A stretch of DNA of 64,000 nucleotides from Nitrobacter hamburgensis X14 (GCF_000013885.1 NC_007964.1:1908001-1972000); one strand, 5' to 3'. Numbered from the stretch's first letter, positions 16,246 to 24,302 are shown. Numbers and translations: made by a program. Notes: generated from the sequence alone by a model not told the origin.

Positions 16246-16658
16246 AACACACCGCAGGCCGCAAGGCCACGCCGCAGCCGATCGCAGACGCGATCCGCAC
16301 GGTGCCGCAGCCACCGAAAGCAATGTCGACCGATGCAAAAGTCGAATGGCGCCGCGTGATGCCCGTGCTTGTCGAGAGGCGTGTGTTGTCCGCCGCGGAT
16401 ATGCACGCCGTCGAAAGGTTCTGCGAGTCCGCCGCCGACATCAAGGATGCGCGCGCCGCCATCGCCAAGGACGGAGCCTATGTCGAAAATCGGCTGGGCG
16501 AGATCAAGCGCCATCCTGCGTTCGCAACGCTGAGAGAAGCAACGGCGGAATCCCGCCGTTGGTCGGCAGAGTTGGGCTTAACACCGGCCAGTCGTAGCCG
16601 TGCCGGCGCACATGAAGACAGCGACGAAACCGACGACAATCCCTTGGCGGTGGAATGA
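16242..16658 (+). CDS. Terminase small subunit, P27 family
   Basis: A 138-residue product from GTG 16242. It has the P27-type pattern: basic N-terminus with PPKAMSTDAKVEWRRVMPVL, VLSAADMHAVERFCESAADI, then NRLGEIKRHPAFATLREAT and a short SAELGLTPASRSRA end. It recognises the packaging site and recruits TerL to the portal. It overlaps the connector and the adaptor genes by 4 bp each, so the connector-TerS-adaptor-TerL set is one coupled translation unit. Confidence 0.85.
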   Translation: MKHTAGRKATPQPIADAIRTVPQPPKAMSTDAKVEWRRVMPVLVERRVLSAADMHAVERFCESAADIKDARAAIAKDGAYVENRLGEIKRHPAFATLREATAESRRWSAELGLTPASRSRAGAHEDSDETDDNPLAVE

Positions 16659-16993
16659 TGGTTGCATCCGGTAACCTTAGAGAGAAGATCGAACTGCTGA
16701 AGCAAGTATCTGTGCCGGATGGCGCAGGCGGTTCGACCATTGATTGGGTTGTTCAGGTAACGGCGCGTGCTGCGATCAAGGTGCTCAAGGCCAGCGAAAC
16801 TGTTATGGCTGGTCGCTTACAGGGCACGCAAACGCTTGTTGCGACGCTGCGCTATCAAGCGGCGCTTGCGTCAGTGGATGGCACATGGCGGCTCCGCAAC
16901 GTCCACACCGACAGCGAATATAATATTCGCGCCGTGACGCCTGACACGCGCCAGCAATGGTGCGATGTGCTTTGCGAGACTGATGAACTGTGA
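16655..16993 (+). CDS. Head-tail adaptor protein (SPP1 gp16-like)
   Basis: A 112-residue product that opens with GNLREKIELLKQVSVPDGAG and contains WVVQVTARAAIKVL and YQAALASVDGTWRLRNVHTD, the beta-barrel pattern of phage head-tail adaptors (stopper proteins). It starts in an ATGA overlap with TerS and ends in a GTGA overlap with TerL. With the gp6-like connector it completes the head-neck set. It is the last protein of the neck present; no tail-completion or tail-tube gene follows. Confidence 0.82.
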   Translation: MMVASGNLREKIELLKQVSVPDGAGGSTIDWVVQVTARAAIKVLKASETVMAGRLQGTQTLVATLRYQAALASVDGTWRLRNVHTDSEYNIRAVTPDTRQQWCDVLCETDEL

Positions 16994-18612
16994 AGGATCC
17001 ATACCCGCATTGGCTATTTGACGACTCGCCGATCGATGATCCGTTTGGATACGGCGAGCGCGCGGTTAAGTTTCTGCGCCGGCTTAAGCATCCAAAGAGT
17101 CGCTTGCCGGGCAATGCATTCCAGCTTGATCCATGGCAAGAGCGTATCGTGCGCCGCATTTACGGACCGCGCAATCCTGATGGCTCGCGCGTCGTTAAAA
17201 CAGTGGTCCTGCTAATCCCTAGAGGCAATCGCAAAAGCAGCCTGTCGGCCGCGATTTCGCTGCTTCACGCCATCGGCCCGGAGAAAATCCCCGGCGGTGA
17301 ATGCGTGCTGGCCGCCGCAGATCGTAAGCAAGCCTCGATCGCCTTCAAAGAGGCCGTCGACGTCGTGCGGATGGATAAGCGGCTTGTATCGGCCACGCGC
17401 ATCTATGACGCCTTCAATTCAGCGAAGAAAATCGTCCTGAAAAAGGGCGGCAGCTTTATCGAAACCATTAGCAGCGATGCCGGCACGGCTCACGGAAAGA
17501 GCATTGCGCTGCTTGTGGCAGACGAACTGGCACAGTGGCGAGGCACTGACCTTTGGATTGCGCTGAAGTCGTCGTTGCCGAAGGTGAAGGACTCGCTGTT
17601 GGTGGTTGCGACGACTTCCGGCCGCGGCCAGGACAATCTCGCGTGGGAGATCGTCGACCGTGCGCGCAAGGTTGCGACGGGCGAGATCAATGACCCTTCC
17701 ATGTTGCCGATCCTGTTCGAGACCGACGCGGGCGCGGATTGGAAAGACGAGGCGCTGCTTTATCGCGCCAACCCCGGCCTGACATTGGGATATCAAGACA
17801 TCTCCGGCTTGCGACAGCTTGTGCGGGAAGCTGAAACCAGCATGACGGCTAGGGACATGGTGCAGAATCTCCACCTCAATGTCTGGCTTGATAGTTCCGC
17901 GGCACCGTTCGTCGATATGACGGTCTACGACGAAGGCGCCGGCGAAATAGACCTTGCAGCGCTTGAAGGCGAGCCTTGCTGGCTGGGCGTCGACCTTAGC
18001 TCTAGCATCGACCTCTCGGTCATTGTCGCGGCCTTCCGTGATGGCGATGATGGTTACATCGTGGTGCCTTACTTCTTTTGCCCGGCCGACAACTTGCGAC
18101 AGAGGCAGGAAGCTACAGGCGCTCCATACATCGACTGGCAAGCCCGCGGGCTGATCGAGGCCACGCCTGGCAACGTCATCGATTTTCGCCGCGTTGAGGA
18201 ACGCGTTCGCGAACTGTGCGAGACCTATTCTGTGCAGGAGATCGCGGTCGATCCGGCCATGGCGCGAAACCTAATGAACAACCTTTTAGAGGATGGACTC
18301 CCGGCCGTCGAACACCGGCAAGGTTCGTTGTCGATGATGCCAGCTATAGCGAACCTTGAGCGCGCCATCGTTGGGCGCAAGTTCAAGCATGGCGGCAATG
18401 AGCCGTTGCGGTTCTGCTTTGCGAACGTCGAGGCGCAGACGAATTCGTCTGGCCATGTCGTGCGGTTCACCAAATCAAAGAAGTGGTTATCGATCGATGG
18501 AGCCGTCGCGGCGGCCATGGCGGCGCATCGGGCGAGCGCTGGCGGCAGTGCGGCGGCGACGTCGCTGTACGATGACCCGGAATGGGAAACGGCGCTGGCG
18601 GGGTTTAATTAG
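16990..18612 (+). CDS. Terminase large subunit (packaging ATPase and nuclease)
   Basis: A 540-residue motor that pumps DNA into the head and cuts concatemers. Visible motifs: Walker A PRGNRKSS at 77-84, Walker B LLVADE at 174-179, coupling motif TTSGRG at 208-213, and nuclease acidic residues in GVDLSSSIDLS (Asp335 and Asp341) plus SIDGAVAAAMA near residue 505. It belongs to the HK97-type 'Terminase_1' group by pattern. It starts at GTG 16990. Placing TerL last in the module is unlike classic phages, where the terminase genes come first. It converges with, and overlaps by 4 bp, a minus-strand gene. Confidence 0.9.
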   Translation: MKDPYPHWLFDDSPIDDPFGYGERAVKFLRRLKHPKSRLPGNAFQLDPWQERIVRRIYGPRNPDGSRVVKTVVLLIPRGNRKSSLSAAISLLHAIGPEKIPGGECVLAAADRKQASIAFKEAVDVVRMDKRLVSATRIYDAFNSAKKIVLKKGGSFIETISSDAGTAHGKSIALLVADELAQWRGTDLWIALKSSLPKVKDSLLVVATTSGRGQDNLAWEIVDRARKVATGEINDPSMLPILFETDAGADWKDEALLYRANPGLTLGYQDISGLRQLVREAETSMTARDMVQNLHLNVWLDSSAAPFVDMTVYDEGAGEIDLAALEGEPCWLGVDLSSSIDLSVIVAAFRDGDDGYIVVPYFFCPADNLRQRQEATGAPYIDWQARGLIEATPGNVIDFRRVEERVRELCETYSVQEIAVDPAMARNLMNNLLEDGLPAVEHRQGSLSMMPAIANLERAIVGRKFKHGGNEPLRFCFANVEAQTNSSGHVVRFTKSKKWLSIDGAVAAAMAAHRASAGGSAAATSLYDDPEWETALAGFN

Positions 18613-18812
18613 CGCACCGCTTCCCCGGCTGGGGTTATCCTATAGTAGCCGCGCACGCTCGTTTCGGATGGATCAACCTGAACGATCCATCCCATATCGA
18701 CCATATCCTTGATCGTCTTTTCACCAGCCCCGGCAAATCGGTCAGAGTGTTCGACGTGATCACCAACAAAGTAATTCAACACCTTAAGTTCGCGCGCGGT
18801 CGGATTTCTCAT
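18609..18812 (-). CDS. Small winged-helix-like protein
   Basis: A 67-residue product (MRNPTARELKVLNYFVGDHV...) with the pattern of a short winged helix: GAGEKTIKDMVDMGWIVQVD as the recognition region and YYRITPAGEAVR as the wing and end. Proteins ending in 'YxITPAGxAA' are common in alphaproteobacterial prophages. It could be a regulator or a recombination directionality factor; no excisionase is otherwise visible in the element. Function is inferred only. It ends 4 bp inside the TerL gene. Confidence 0.55.
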   Translation of the reverse strand: MRNPTARELKVLNYFVGDHVEHSDRFAGAGEKTIKDMVDMGWIVQVDPSETSVRGYYRITPAGEAVR

Positions 18813-18853
18813 TTGGTTTTCCCCTTCAGCCCCAACTCGACCGGTCAGAAACG

Positions 18854-19342
18854 CTACGGGCTTGGCGTCCTATCTGCCACATCGAAATGAAAGATTGACT
18901 CAAACCGACCATTCCAGTCGGCCTGGACAATGTCCCACGACAATACGAACAGATCGGCATTGTGAGTTAGTGGTTCAACAGAGCCACTTCGGATATCGAC
19001 AGAACGCAATCTATCTCGATCCTGTACCACCATCATTTCTCTGTCGCCAACGATCTGGATCAGACCAGGCGGTAAGTGATCCATGTCAAACCTAACCGAC
19101 CTCAGAGCAACGAGAGAGCGCAAAGCAGACCCAGGCAAGGGCACTACGGCGGGACGATTAGCAGCAATCCGTATGGTGTCTTTGGAAAGAATCAGAGGTG
19201 CATTCGCGTCAGACAAGTCGCCACCGTCGACTATCATGACGTAGTGGTTCTGGTCTTTTATTTGCGCCAATCCAATCTGCCCGCGCGTTGCGGTCTTGAT
19301 TGGCTGCAGCTTGTACTTAGGAATTTCCATCTCGCCCCCCAT
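18854..19342 (-). CDS. Unrecognised protein between TerL and the integrase
   Basis: A 162-residue product; ATG 19330 (MEIPKYKLQPIKTATRGQIG) is a likely alternative to 19342 because GGGG lies just before it. It contains HYVMIVDGGDLSDANAPLIL, ALRSLVALRSVRFDMDHLPP and FVLSWDIVQADWNGRFESIF, a beta-rich globular pattern without signal peptide or membrane segment. I do not recognise a family. This place, between the structural genes and the integrase, is where satellites and prophages often carry accessory or anti-phage genes, so it is a candidate cargo gene. Confidence 0.55.
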   Translation of the reverse strand: MGGEMEIPKYKLQPIKTATRGQIGLAQIKDQNHYVMIVDGGDLSDANAPLILSKDTIRIAANRPAVVPLPGSALRSLVALRSVRFDMDHLPPGLIQIVGDREMMVVQDRDRLRSVDIRSGSVEPLTHNADLFVLSWDIVQADWNGRFESIFHFDVADRTPSP

Positions 19343-19398
19343 TGTTCTAATAACTTATGGTGCTCGTACCGGGCAGGTTGCAACTAACCTTTTGATGG

Positions 19399-19545
19399 CT
19401 AAGTAGCCGGTTGCTTGGCGGGCTTCGGCGATGGTTTGGGCTCTGCATAGCCGCCGTTAAGCTGCGGGAGAGGCTGCATGCCTTGGCAAATTTCCTCGAA
19501 GCCCTTAATCCCGCCGTCCGATGTATTGAGGAAGGCTCCGCTGGT
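19399..19545 (-). pseudogene. C-terminal remnant of a minus-strand gene (putative)
   Basis: The minus strand here reads as natural protein to its TAG stop: GAFLNTSDGGIKGFEEICQG, then MQPLPQLNGGYAEPKPSPKP and AKQPAT. Further upstream the same frame is only antisense to the integrase gene. The simplest reading is that a divergent gene lost its 5' end in the same deletion that removed the integrase N-terminus. The family is unknown. Confidence 0.35.
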
Positions 19546-19554
19546 GGATGAGCC

Positions 19555-20358
19555 ATGGTGGCGTGGCGTCGTGGCCAGCGTGTCTCGCGCCGCGGTAAGC
19601 GGACCAAGGAACAAGTGCAGGCGCTCCCGCTGATCTCTAACGCCACTGTCAACCGGTCGACGATCAAGGTATTGCAGCGGCTGTTCACGTTCGCCAAGGC
19701 CGAAAAGGCGGTATTCGAGGACGAGCCCGAATGGGAAAAGCTGCTGTTGGCCGAACCGGTGGAGCGAGTCCGCGAATTGAAGATCGAGGAGGCTGACGCC
19801 CTCGACGACGCGATGCGCGTGGATTATGAGCCATTCTTCGATTTCGTTCGCGCCAGTGGCATGCGACTCAAAGAGTGCGTCACCCTGCGCTGGAGCGAGG
19901 TTGATTTCGGCACTCGGCAAATTGTTCGAACCGGCAAGGGCGGTCGGCGCGTGGTGTTTCCCATTACCGCGGCGGTACGCGAAATCCTGTTTCCGCTGCA
20001 GGGTCAGCATCCCGAGTTCGTATTCACCTACGTTGCGGTTTATGGCAACAAGCGGCTGCGCCGGGTGAGGGGACAACGCTATTCCTTGACCTACACCGGA
20101 GCCAAGACCGCATGGCAACGGCTCCGCGCCAGTTCTGGCGTGGCCAACTTTCGATTCCACGACTTCCGCCATGACTTCGGAACCAAGCTTCTCCGCGACA
20201 GCGGAAACCTTAAGCTGGTTCAAAAGGCGTTAAACCACCGGGACATCAAGAGTACGCTGCGCTACGCGCACGTGTTGGACGAGGATGTAGCTGTTGCCGT
20301 CGAGCGACTCGCAGAGTCCCGGAAAAAGTCCCGGAGTAAACCCCGTAAGGCGAGCTAA
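19555..20358 (+). CDS. int: Tyrosine recombinase (integrase), N-terminally truncated
   Basis: The 267-residue product holds a complete catalytic domain: Arg104 (GMRLKE), Lys128 (TGKGGR), His202 and Arg205 (HDFRHD), His228 (LNHRD) and nucleophile Tyr237 (TLRYAHV). It lacks the 80-100 residues that precede VAWRRGQRVSRRGKR in related Rhizobiales integrases, that is the arm-binding and part of the core-binding domain. A TGA at 19549-19551 closes the frame just before the ATG. It is adjacent to attR, and its last codons overlap the right arm-type repeat. It may be unable to excise the element alone. Catalytic family is sure; activity is doubtful. Confidence 0.85.
   Translation: MVAWRRGQRVSRRGKRTKEQVQALPLISNATVNRSTIKVLQRLFTFAKAEKAVFEDEPEWEKLLLAEPVERVRELKIEEADALDDAMRVDYEPFFDFVRASGMRLKECVTLRWSEVDFGTRQIVRTGKGGRRVVFPITAAVREILFPLQGQHPEFVFTYVAVYGNKRLRRVRGQRYSLTYTGAKTAWQRLRASSGVANFRFHDFRHDFGTKLLRDSGNLKLVQKALNHRDIKSTLRYAHVLDEDVAVAVERLAESRKKSRSKPRKAS
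20312..20335 (+). repeat. Right arm-type integrase repeat
   Basis: An identical 24-bp copy of 6581-6604, with two AGTCCCGGA units. It lies inside the integrase 3' end, where it encodes the SRKKSR region, 55 bp from the right core. It is interpreted as an arm-type integrase site; this function is not demonstrated. Confidence 0.6.
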
Positions 20359-20390
20359 GGATTTGATGACACGAATGATATCGGAATCAC

Positions 20391-20406
20391 CATCCGAGCT
20401 TTCAAA
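20391..20406 (+). other. attR core (16 bp)
   Basis: CATCCGAGCTTTCAAA, identical to 6428-6443. The ComEC frame resumes directly after it with ATG-TCG-TTC-GCG-GCG (MSFAA). It is the right boundary of the element, 32 bp after the integrase stop. Confidence 0.93.
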
Positions 20407-21475
20407 TGTCGTTCGCGGCGACGCTCGGACTGGTGGCGCTGGTCCAGGTCGGGATGCCGAAATTGTTCGCGACGCCCGATCACTCGCCGACGGCGCGGGC
20501 GGCGCTGTGGGGCGGCCGCGAAATCGTCACGCTGGCACTGGCGTCGTTCGTCGCCGGACTTGCGACGACGCCATATGCCGCGTTCCATTTTCATCGCGTG
20601 ACACCGTACGGCGTGGTCGCAAACCTGCTGGCAATGCCGGTGGTCTCGGCGCTGGTGATGCCGGCCGGGCTTCTGGGACTGGCTGCGATGCCGTTCGGCT
20701 TTGACGGCGTGTTCTGGCGGCTGATGGATATCGGCATCGAATGGATGATCGTGGTCACGCAATGGGTGGCGGCGCTGCCCGGCGCCATCGGCCGCATGGC
20801 GGCGTTCGGAACCGGGCCGCTGATCGCCGCGACCGCGGGCATCATCTTGCTCGGACTGCTCAGAACGCCGCTGCGCTGGAGCGGAGCGGCCATCATCGGG
20901 CTGGCGATCGCATGGTCGCTTGCGGTGGAGCAGCCGGATATTCTGATCTCCGCCGACGGTCATAACGTCGGCGTGCGGGGCGGGGACGGGCGGCTGCGTC
21001 TCCCTCCGCACGGGCAAGGATAACTTTACGGTCAGGGAATGGCTGGCCGCTGATGCGGACGGGCGTCAGCCTGCCGACTCCACCTTTGCGGAGGGCGTCT
21101 CATGCGACGACGGTGGCTGCGTGGTTAAGGTGAGTGGGGGGTGGAATTGTCGCGCTGGCGCGCCGCGCGGACGCCATGGAGGACGACTGCGTGCGGGCGG
21201 AGGTGATGGTGACGCCGTGGCAGGCTCCCGAGGGATGTCTTGCGCAGGTGATCGATCAGGACAGGCTGCGGCGGGAAGGCGCCCTGGAGCTGCGGCGAGT
21301 CTCAGACGGCGCAAAACACCATTTTGTCGTCGATGCCGTCAGGCCCGATCATGTCGACCGGCCCTGGTCGCCCGCTGTCGGCGGTGACAAGCCGACGCGC
21401 ATCGGCTCCCGATCGGCGCCGGCGCGCCCGGTCGATGCCACGCCCGCGGCTGACGATCTCCAGCCGGACGATTGA
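20406..21475 (+). pseudogene. comEC: comEC 3' part, with two further frameshifts
   Basis: The host gene resumes with MSFAATLGLVALVQVG and carries the remaining membrane helices of the Competence domain in one frame to about 20999. The C-terminal metallo-hydrolase-like domain then continues in the +1 frame (TGKDNFTVREWLAADADGR from 21010) and, after a G6 run at 21136-21141, in the next +1 frame (GGGIVALARRADAMEDDC to TGA 21475). Both shifts look like single-base insertions. Excision alone would therefore not restore a full-length ComEC. Homopolymer sequencing error is possible for the second shift. The wider sequence conservation in three frames shows the gene was intact until recently. Confidence 0.85.
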
Positions 21476-21491
21476 ACGCTCTGCCGCCGAT

Positions 21492-21587
21492 TAGAGCCTT
21501 CGCTTCTGATGGAATCAGAAGCGGGCTCTATGATTTTGATTTGACGCGTTTTCTTCCCGCGAACCGGTACCCACTTCGCTCGAAAAC
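21492..21587 (+). repeat. Dispersed palindromic repeat, family A (RIME/REP-like), copy 1
   Basis: About 96 bp containing the hairpin arms CGCTTCTGAT and ATCAGAAGCG (21501-21523) and the downstream block ACGCGTTTTCTTC...GCGAACCGGTACCC. Related copies lie at 23787-23890 (reverse), 48777-48882 and 61117-61246. This type of intergenic mosaic element is common in Rhizobiales. Confidence 0.85.
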
Positions 21588-21596
21588 TTGCAAGAA

Positions 21597-22298
21597 TCAG
21601 TACTTGCGATAGATGCCGATCAGTTTGCCCTGGATCTGGACGCGGTTGGGCGGAAGGATGCGAACCTCGTAAGCTGTGTTCGCGGGCTCGAGCGCGATCG
21701 AGGCGCCGCGGCGGCGGAAGCGCTTCAGCGTTGCCTCCTCGTCGTCGATCAAGGCAACCACGATGTCGCCGGTTTCCGCAGTCTCGTTGCGTTGAATCAG
21801 CGCCATGTCGCCGTCGAGGATTCCGGCCTCGACCATCGAGTCGCCGCGCACCTCGAGCGCGTAGTGCTCGCCGGAGCCGAGCATGTCGGGCGGCACGCTG
21901 ATGGTGTGGCTCCGGGTCTGCAGCGCCTCGATCGGTGTGCCGGCCGCGATACGACCCATCACCGGAACGGCGACCGGACGTTCTGCATCGTCGACGACAC
22001 CGCCGCCGCTCGGGCGGACCTTGCCGAGATTGCCCTCGATGACGCTCGGCGTGAAACCGCGACGGCCGCCGCCGTTACCGGCGACCTCCGGCAGCTTGAT
22101 GACCTCGATGGCGCGGGCGCGATTGGGCAGGCGGCGGATGAAGCCGCGCTCCTCCAGCGCGGTGATCAGGCGATGGATACCGGACTTCGAGCGCAGATCG
22201 AGCGCATCCTTCATTTCATCGAACGAGGGCGGCACGCCGGATTCCTTCAGCCGTTCGTTGATAAAACGCAGGAGTTCGTACTGTTTGCGCGTGAGCAT
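21597..22298 (-). CDS. lexA: LexA repressor
   Basis: The 233-residue SOS repressor. The N-terminal winged helix (residues 1-68) includes MLTRKQYELLRFINERL and recognition-helix region RSKSGIHRLITALEERGF. A Gly-rich linker follows at about 70-105. The autocleavage bond is Ala119-Gly120 in RIAAGTPI and the protease dyad is Ser154 (GDSMVEAGI) with Lys192 (ATLKRF). A GTTC-N7-GTTC box lies 113 bp upstream, so it is self-regulated. It sits only 1.2 kb from the element that seems to use a LexA box as its own switch. moeA lies upstream on the same strand. Confidence 0.97.
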   Translation of the reverse strand: MLTRKQYELLRFINERLKESGVPPSFDEMKDALDLRSKSGIHRLITALEERGFIRRLPNRARAIEVIKLPEVAGNGGGRRGFTPSVIEGNLGKVRPSGGGVVDDAERPVAVPVMGRIAAGTPIEALQTRSHTISVPPDMLGSGEHYALEVRGDSMVEAGILDGDMALIQRNETAETGDIVVALIDDEEATLKRFRRRGASIALEPANTAYEVRILPPNRVQIQGKLIGIYRKY

Positions 22299-22410
22299 CC
22301 CGACCAGTCCCCGATTGATGGTGCCTGCCGTCCGATTCCGGGGCGTCAGGCTTGGAGCCTTATGCCTAGCGGCATGAGTATCCGAAACAAATCATGAACG
22401 GACACTATAT

Positions 22411-22425
22411 GTTCGATATGTGTTC
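22411..22425. promoter_or_regulatory. LexA box of lexA
   Basis: GTTCGATATGTGTTC matches GTTC-N7-GTTC perfectly and lies upstream of the minus-strand lexA start at 22298, between lexA and moeA. Autoregulation of lexA by this site type is established for alphaproteobacteria. Confidence 0.85.
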
Positions 22426-22461
22426 CGCAACTGTTTAATTTAACGTCAACAAAGCGAGGTT

Positions 22462-23676
22462 TTACGACAGCGAGAGCTTAATCACGGCACAGGGCTCGCC
22501 TTTACTTGAGGCAGGCGCAAGCGGTGCGCGGACCACGAGTGCTTCCGCTGCCGCGAGATTTCCCATCAGCGAACTGTCCTGATGCCCGACCGGTGTCGCG
22601 ATCGGCAGCCCGTCGGGCGAGTGCGCGAGCCGGGCGCGCAGATAATCCTGCCGGGCTTGATTGGCGGCGACATCGCTGCCGAGCACCGCTCGTTCAATGC
22701 GATGGTGGATATCCTGACGACCCGACAACGCGCGAATCAGCGGCACCATGAACAGGAACGCGCAGATGTAGGAGGAGACGGGGTTGCCGGGCAGGCCGAT
22801 CACGCGCATCGCGCCGAGCCGTCCGTGCATCATCGGCTTGCCGGGCCGGAGCGCGATCCGCCAGAACGCGATCTCCACGCCTTCGGCCTCCAGCGCGCGC
22901 TTGACGAGGTCATGGTCTCCGACCGACGCGCCGCCTGTGGTGACGAGAATGTCGGCGCCGCTCTCGCGGGCGCGGCGGATCGCGGCCCTCGTCGCCTCCA
23001 TGGTGTCGGCGGCGACGCCGAGGTCGATCGCCTCGGCGCCTTCGCCCCGGGCGAGCGCACGAAGCGCGTAGCCGTTGGATAGGACGATTTGGCCTGGACC
23101 GGGCGTCGTGCCCGGCAAAACCAGTTCATCGCCGGTGGCGAGCACGGCTATTTTTGGGCGTCGGTGCACCGGCAGGTCCGGATAGTTCATGCCGGCAGCA
23201 AGGGAGAGATGGCGGTCGGTGAGATGGCTGCGGGCGCGCAGCAACACGTCGCCTTCGTGAAAATCGACGCCGGCAGGGCGGATGTTCTTTCCGGCCGCGG
23301 TGGCTTCCCTGACGACGACGTCGTCGCCGTCGCGTTCGGTGTCCTCCTGGATCACGACGGTATCGGCGCTGTCCGGCACCACGCCTCCGGTGAAAATCCG
23401 CAGAGCTTCGCCGGCCCCCAGCGCCCGCTCGAGCGGCCGTCCCGCGGCGATCTCGCCGATCACATGCAGCCGCGCTGGAATCGTCGCGATGTCCGCCGCG
23501 CGCACCGCGTAGCCGTCCATCGCCGACATCGCCACCGGCGGCTGGGTCCGGCGCGAGGGGAGGTCGCGCGCCAGCACCCGGCGATGCGCGGCCTCGAGAT
23601 CGACCGCTTCTTCCGGAAGCGGTTCGACTCCGGCGAGAACAGCCGCAAGGGCGTCGGCGACTGCCATCAGGGCCAT
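22462..23676 (-). CDS. moeA: Molybdopterin molybdenumtransferase
   Basis: The 404-residue MoeA inserts molybdate into adenylated molybdopterin to make active molybdenum cofactor. Visible features: SAMDGYAV (about residue 52), FTGGVVP, the MoCF/MogA-like domain with LATGDELV and TTGGASVGDHD, and LRPGKPMMHG, GLPGNPVSS. ATG 23676 (MALMAVADAL) is preferred to ATG 23682 because GGGAG lies too close to the latter. In relatives it follows moaC directly; here about 1 kb with repeats and an opposite-strand gene separates them, so it probably needs its own promoter within the repeat-rich region. Confidence 0.95.
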   Translation of the reverse strand: MALMAVADALAAVLAGVEPLPEEAVDLEAAHRRVLARDLPSRRTQPPVAMSAMDGYAVRAADIATIPARLHVIGEIAAGRPLERALGAGEALRIFTGGVVPDSADTVVIQEDTERDGDDVVVREATAAGKNIRPAGVDFHEGDVLLRARSHLTDRHLSLAAGMNYPDLPVHRRPKIAVLATGDELVLPGTTPGPGQIVLSNGYALRALARGEGAEAIDLGVAADTMEATRAAIRRARESGADILVTTGGASVGDHDLVKRALEAEGVEIAFWRIALRPGKPMMHGRLGAMRVIGLPGNPVSSYICAFLFMVPLIRALSGRQDIHHRIERAVLGSDVAANQARQDYLRARLAHSPDGLPIATPVGHQDSSLMGNLAAAEALVVRAPLAPASSKGEPCAVIKLSLS

Positions 23677-23693
23677 GACCATATTCTCCCAGG

Positions 23694-23786
23694 TTTCCAG
23701 TGGGCCGATTCTAACATTCGTATCCTGTGTGAGCAGGTACCTTTGCGAAGGTTAGAATCAAAGGACCACTAGCAAATATAGATAAC
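23694..23786 (+). repeat. Dispersed repeat, family B, copy 1
   Basis: GATTCTAAC and GTTAGAATC form a perfect inverted pair around a 31-bp centre, followed by GGACCACTAGCAAATATA. The same units occur in reverse at 30241-30403. It directly abuts a family A copy, forming a mosaic. Confidence 0.8.
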
Positions 23787-23890
23787 TAGAGCGTTTTCGA
23801 GCGAAGTGGATACCGGTTCGCGTGAAGAAAACGCGTCAAATCAAAATCATAGAGCCCGCTTCTGATTCCATCAGAAGCGAAAAGGCTCTA
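23787..23890 (-). repeat. Dispersed repeat, family A, copy 2
   Basis: Reverse-oriented copy of family A with the same hairpin arms (CGCTTCTGAT / ATCAGAAGCG) and the block GAGCGTTTTCGAGCGAAGTG. It is the most complete copy in the window. Confidence 0.85.
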
Positions 23891-24302
23891 GTGGAGTTTT
23901 AGACGATGCGCTTCGCGGGCGTAAGTTCATCTACAGAACTTGCGGTCCGCAGACAACGGTGCCGTGAATCGAAACGCCCGAGTGGCGCGTTCGCTCGAGG
24001 CCCCGCACGGCTCCAAGGCGGTTTCGGAGGCTCGCTTCCTGCACGGAGTTCATCCGTCGAACGAACTCACGATCCCAAATGACACTTGGATCATGAGGTT
24101 GTCCGCGTTTGTTGGTCCAGAATCAAATCGCGACGCGAGGTGTGCGATTCCCGGAATCGGTCAGCGGAACCGTCCGGCGTCGGACCGGTTGTCCCATAAA
24201 CCGACGGTTTTGTCCGGGGTGGCGCGATTGCCGCCAGTCAGGCGAAGAACCGCCGGGGGAGGAATGCACCGGCAAGCGGTGCACAGGTCGAAGGAGGCAC
24301 CC

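Larger units (their letters stand above)
6428..20406. mobile_element. 14-kb integrated head-only phage element (cf-PICI-like) in comEC
   Basis: The element is bounded by a perfect 16-bp repeat (6428-6443 and 20391-20406), giving a unit of 13,963 bp. Order: arm-type repeats and LexA box, replication initiator with iterons, four early genes, then an HK97-type head and packaging module (decoration-like protein, portal, protease, major capsid, HNH, connector, TerS, adaptor, TerL), then two minus-strand genes, a remnant and a tyrosine integrase. I see no tail tube, tape measure, baseplate, fibre, holin, endolysin or CI-like repressor. That gene content fits capsid-forming phage-inducible chromosomal islands, which package their DNA in their own capsids and use helper-phage tails. 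A prophage that has lost its tail region is the alternative. AT content and codon choice visibly differ from the flanking host genes. Confidence 0.9.
23683..24302. other. 620-bp gene-poor insert between moeA and the SPW gene
   Basis: Holds a family B repeat (23694-23786) joined to a reverse family A repeat (23787-23890). The remaining 23891-24302 has no coding frame that I can support: the frame leading into the SPW gene is open, but its composition is atypical and no ribosome-binding site is present before 24293. I see nothing further in it. Confidence 0.6.

Noticed and set aside
9915..18612. Gene transfer agent cluster (RcGTA-like), since these also have HK97-type heads of alphaproteobacteria and similar size
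   Set aside because: GTA clusters carry tail genes, lack integrase and att repeats and start with the terminase genes. This region has att repeats, an integrase, no tail genes and TerL at the end.
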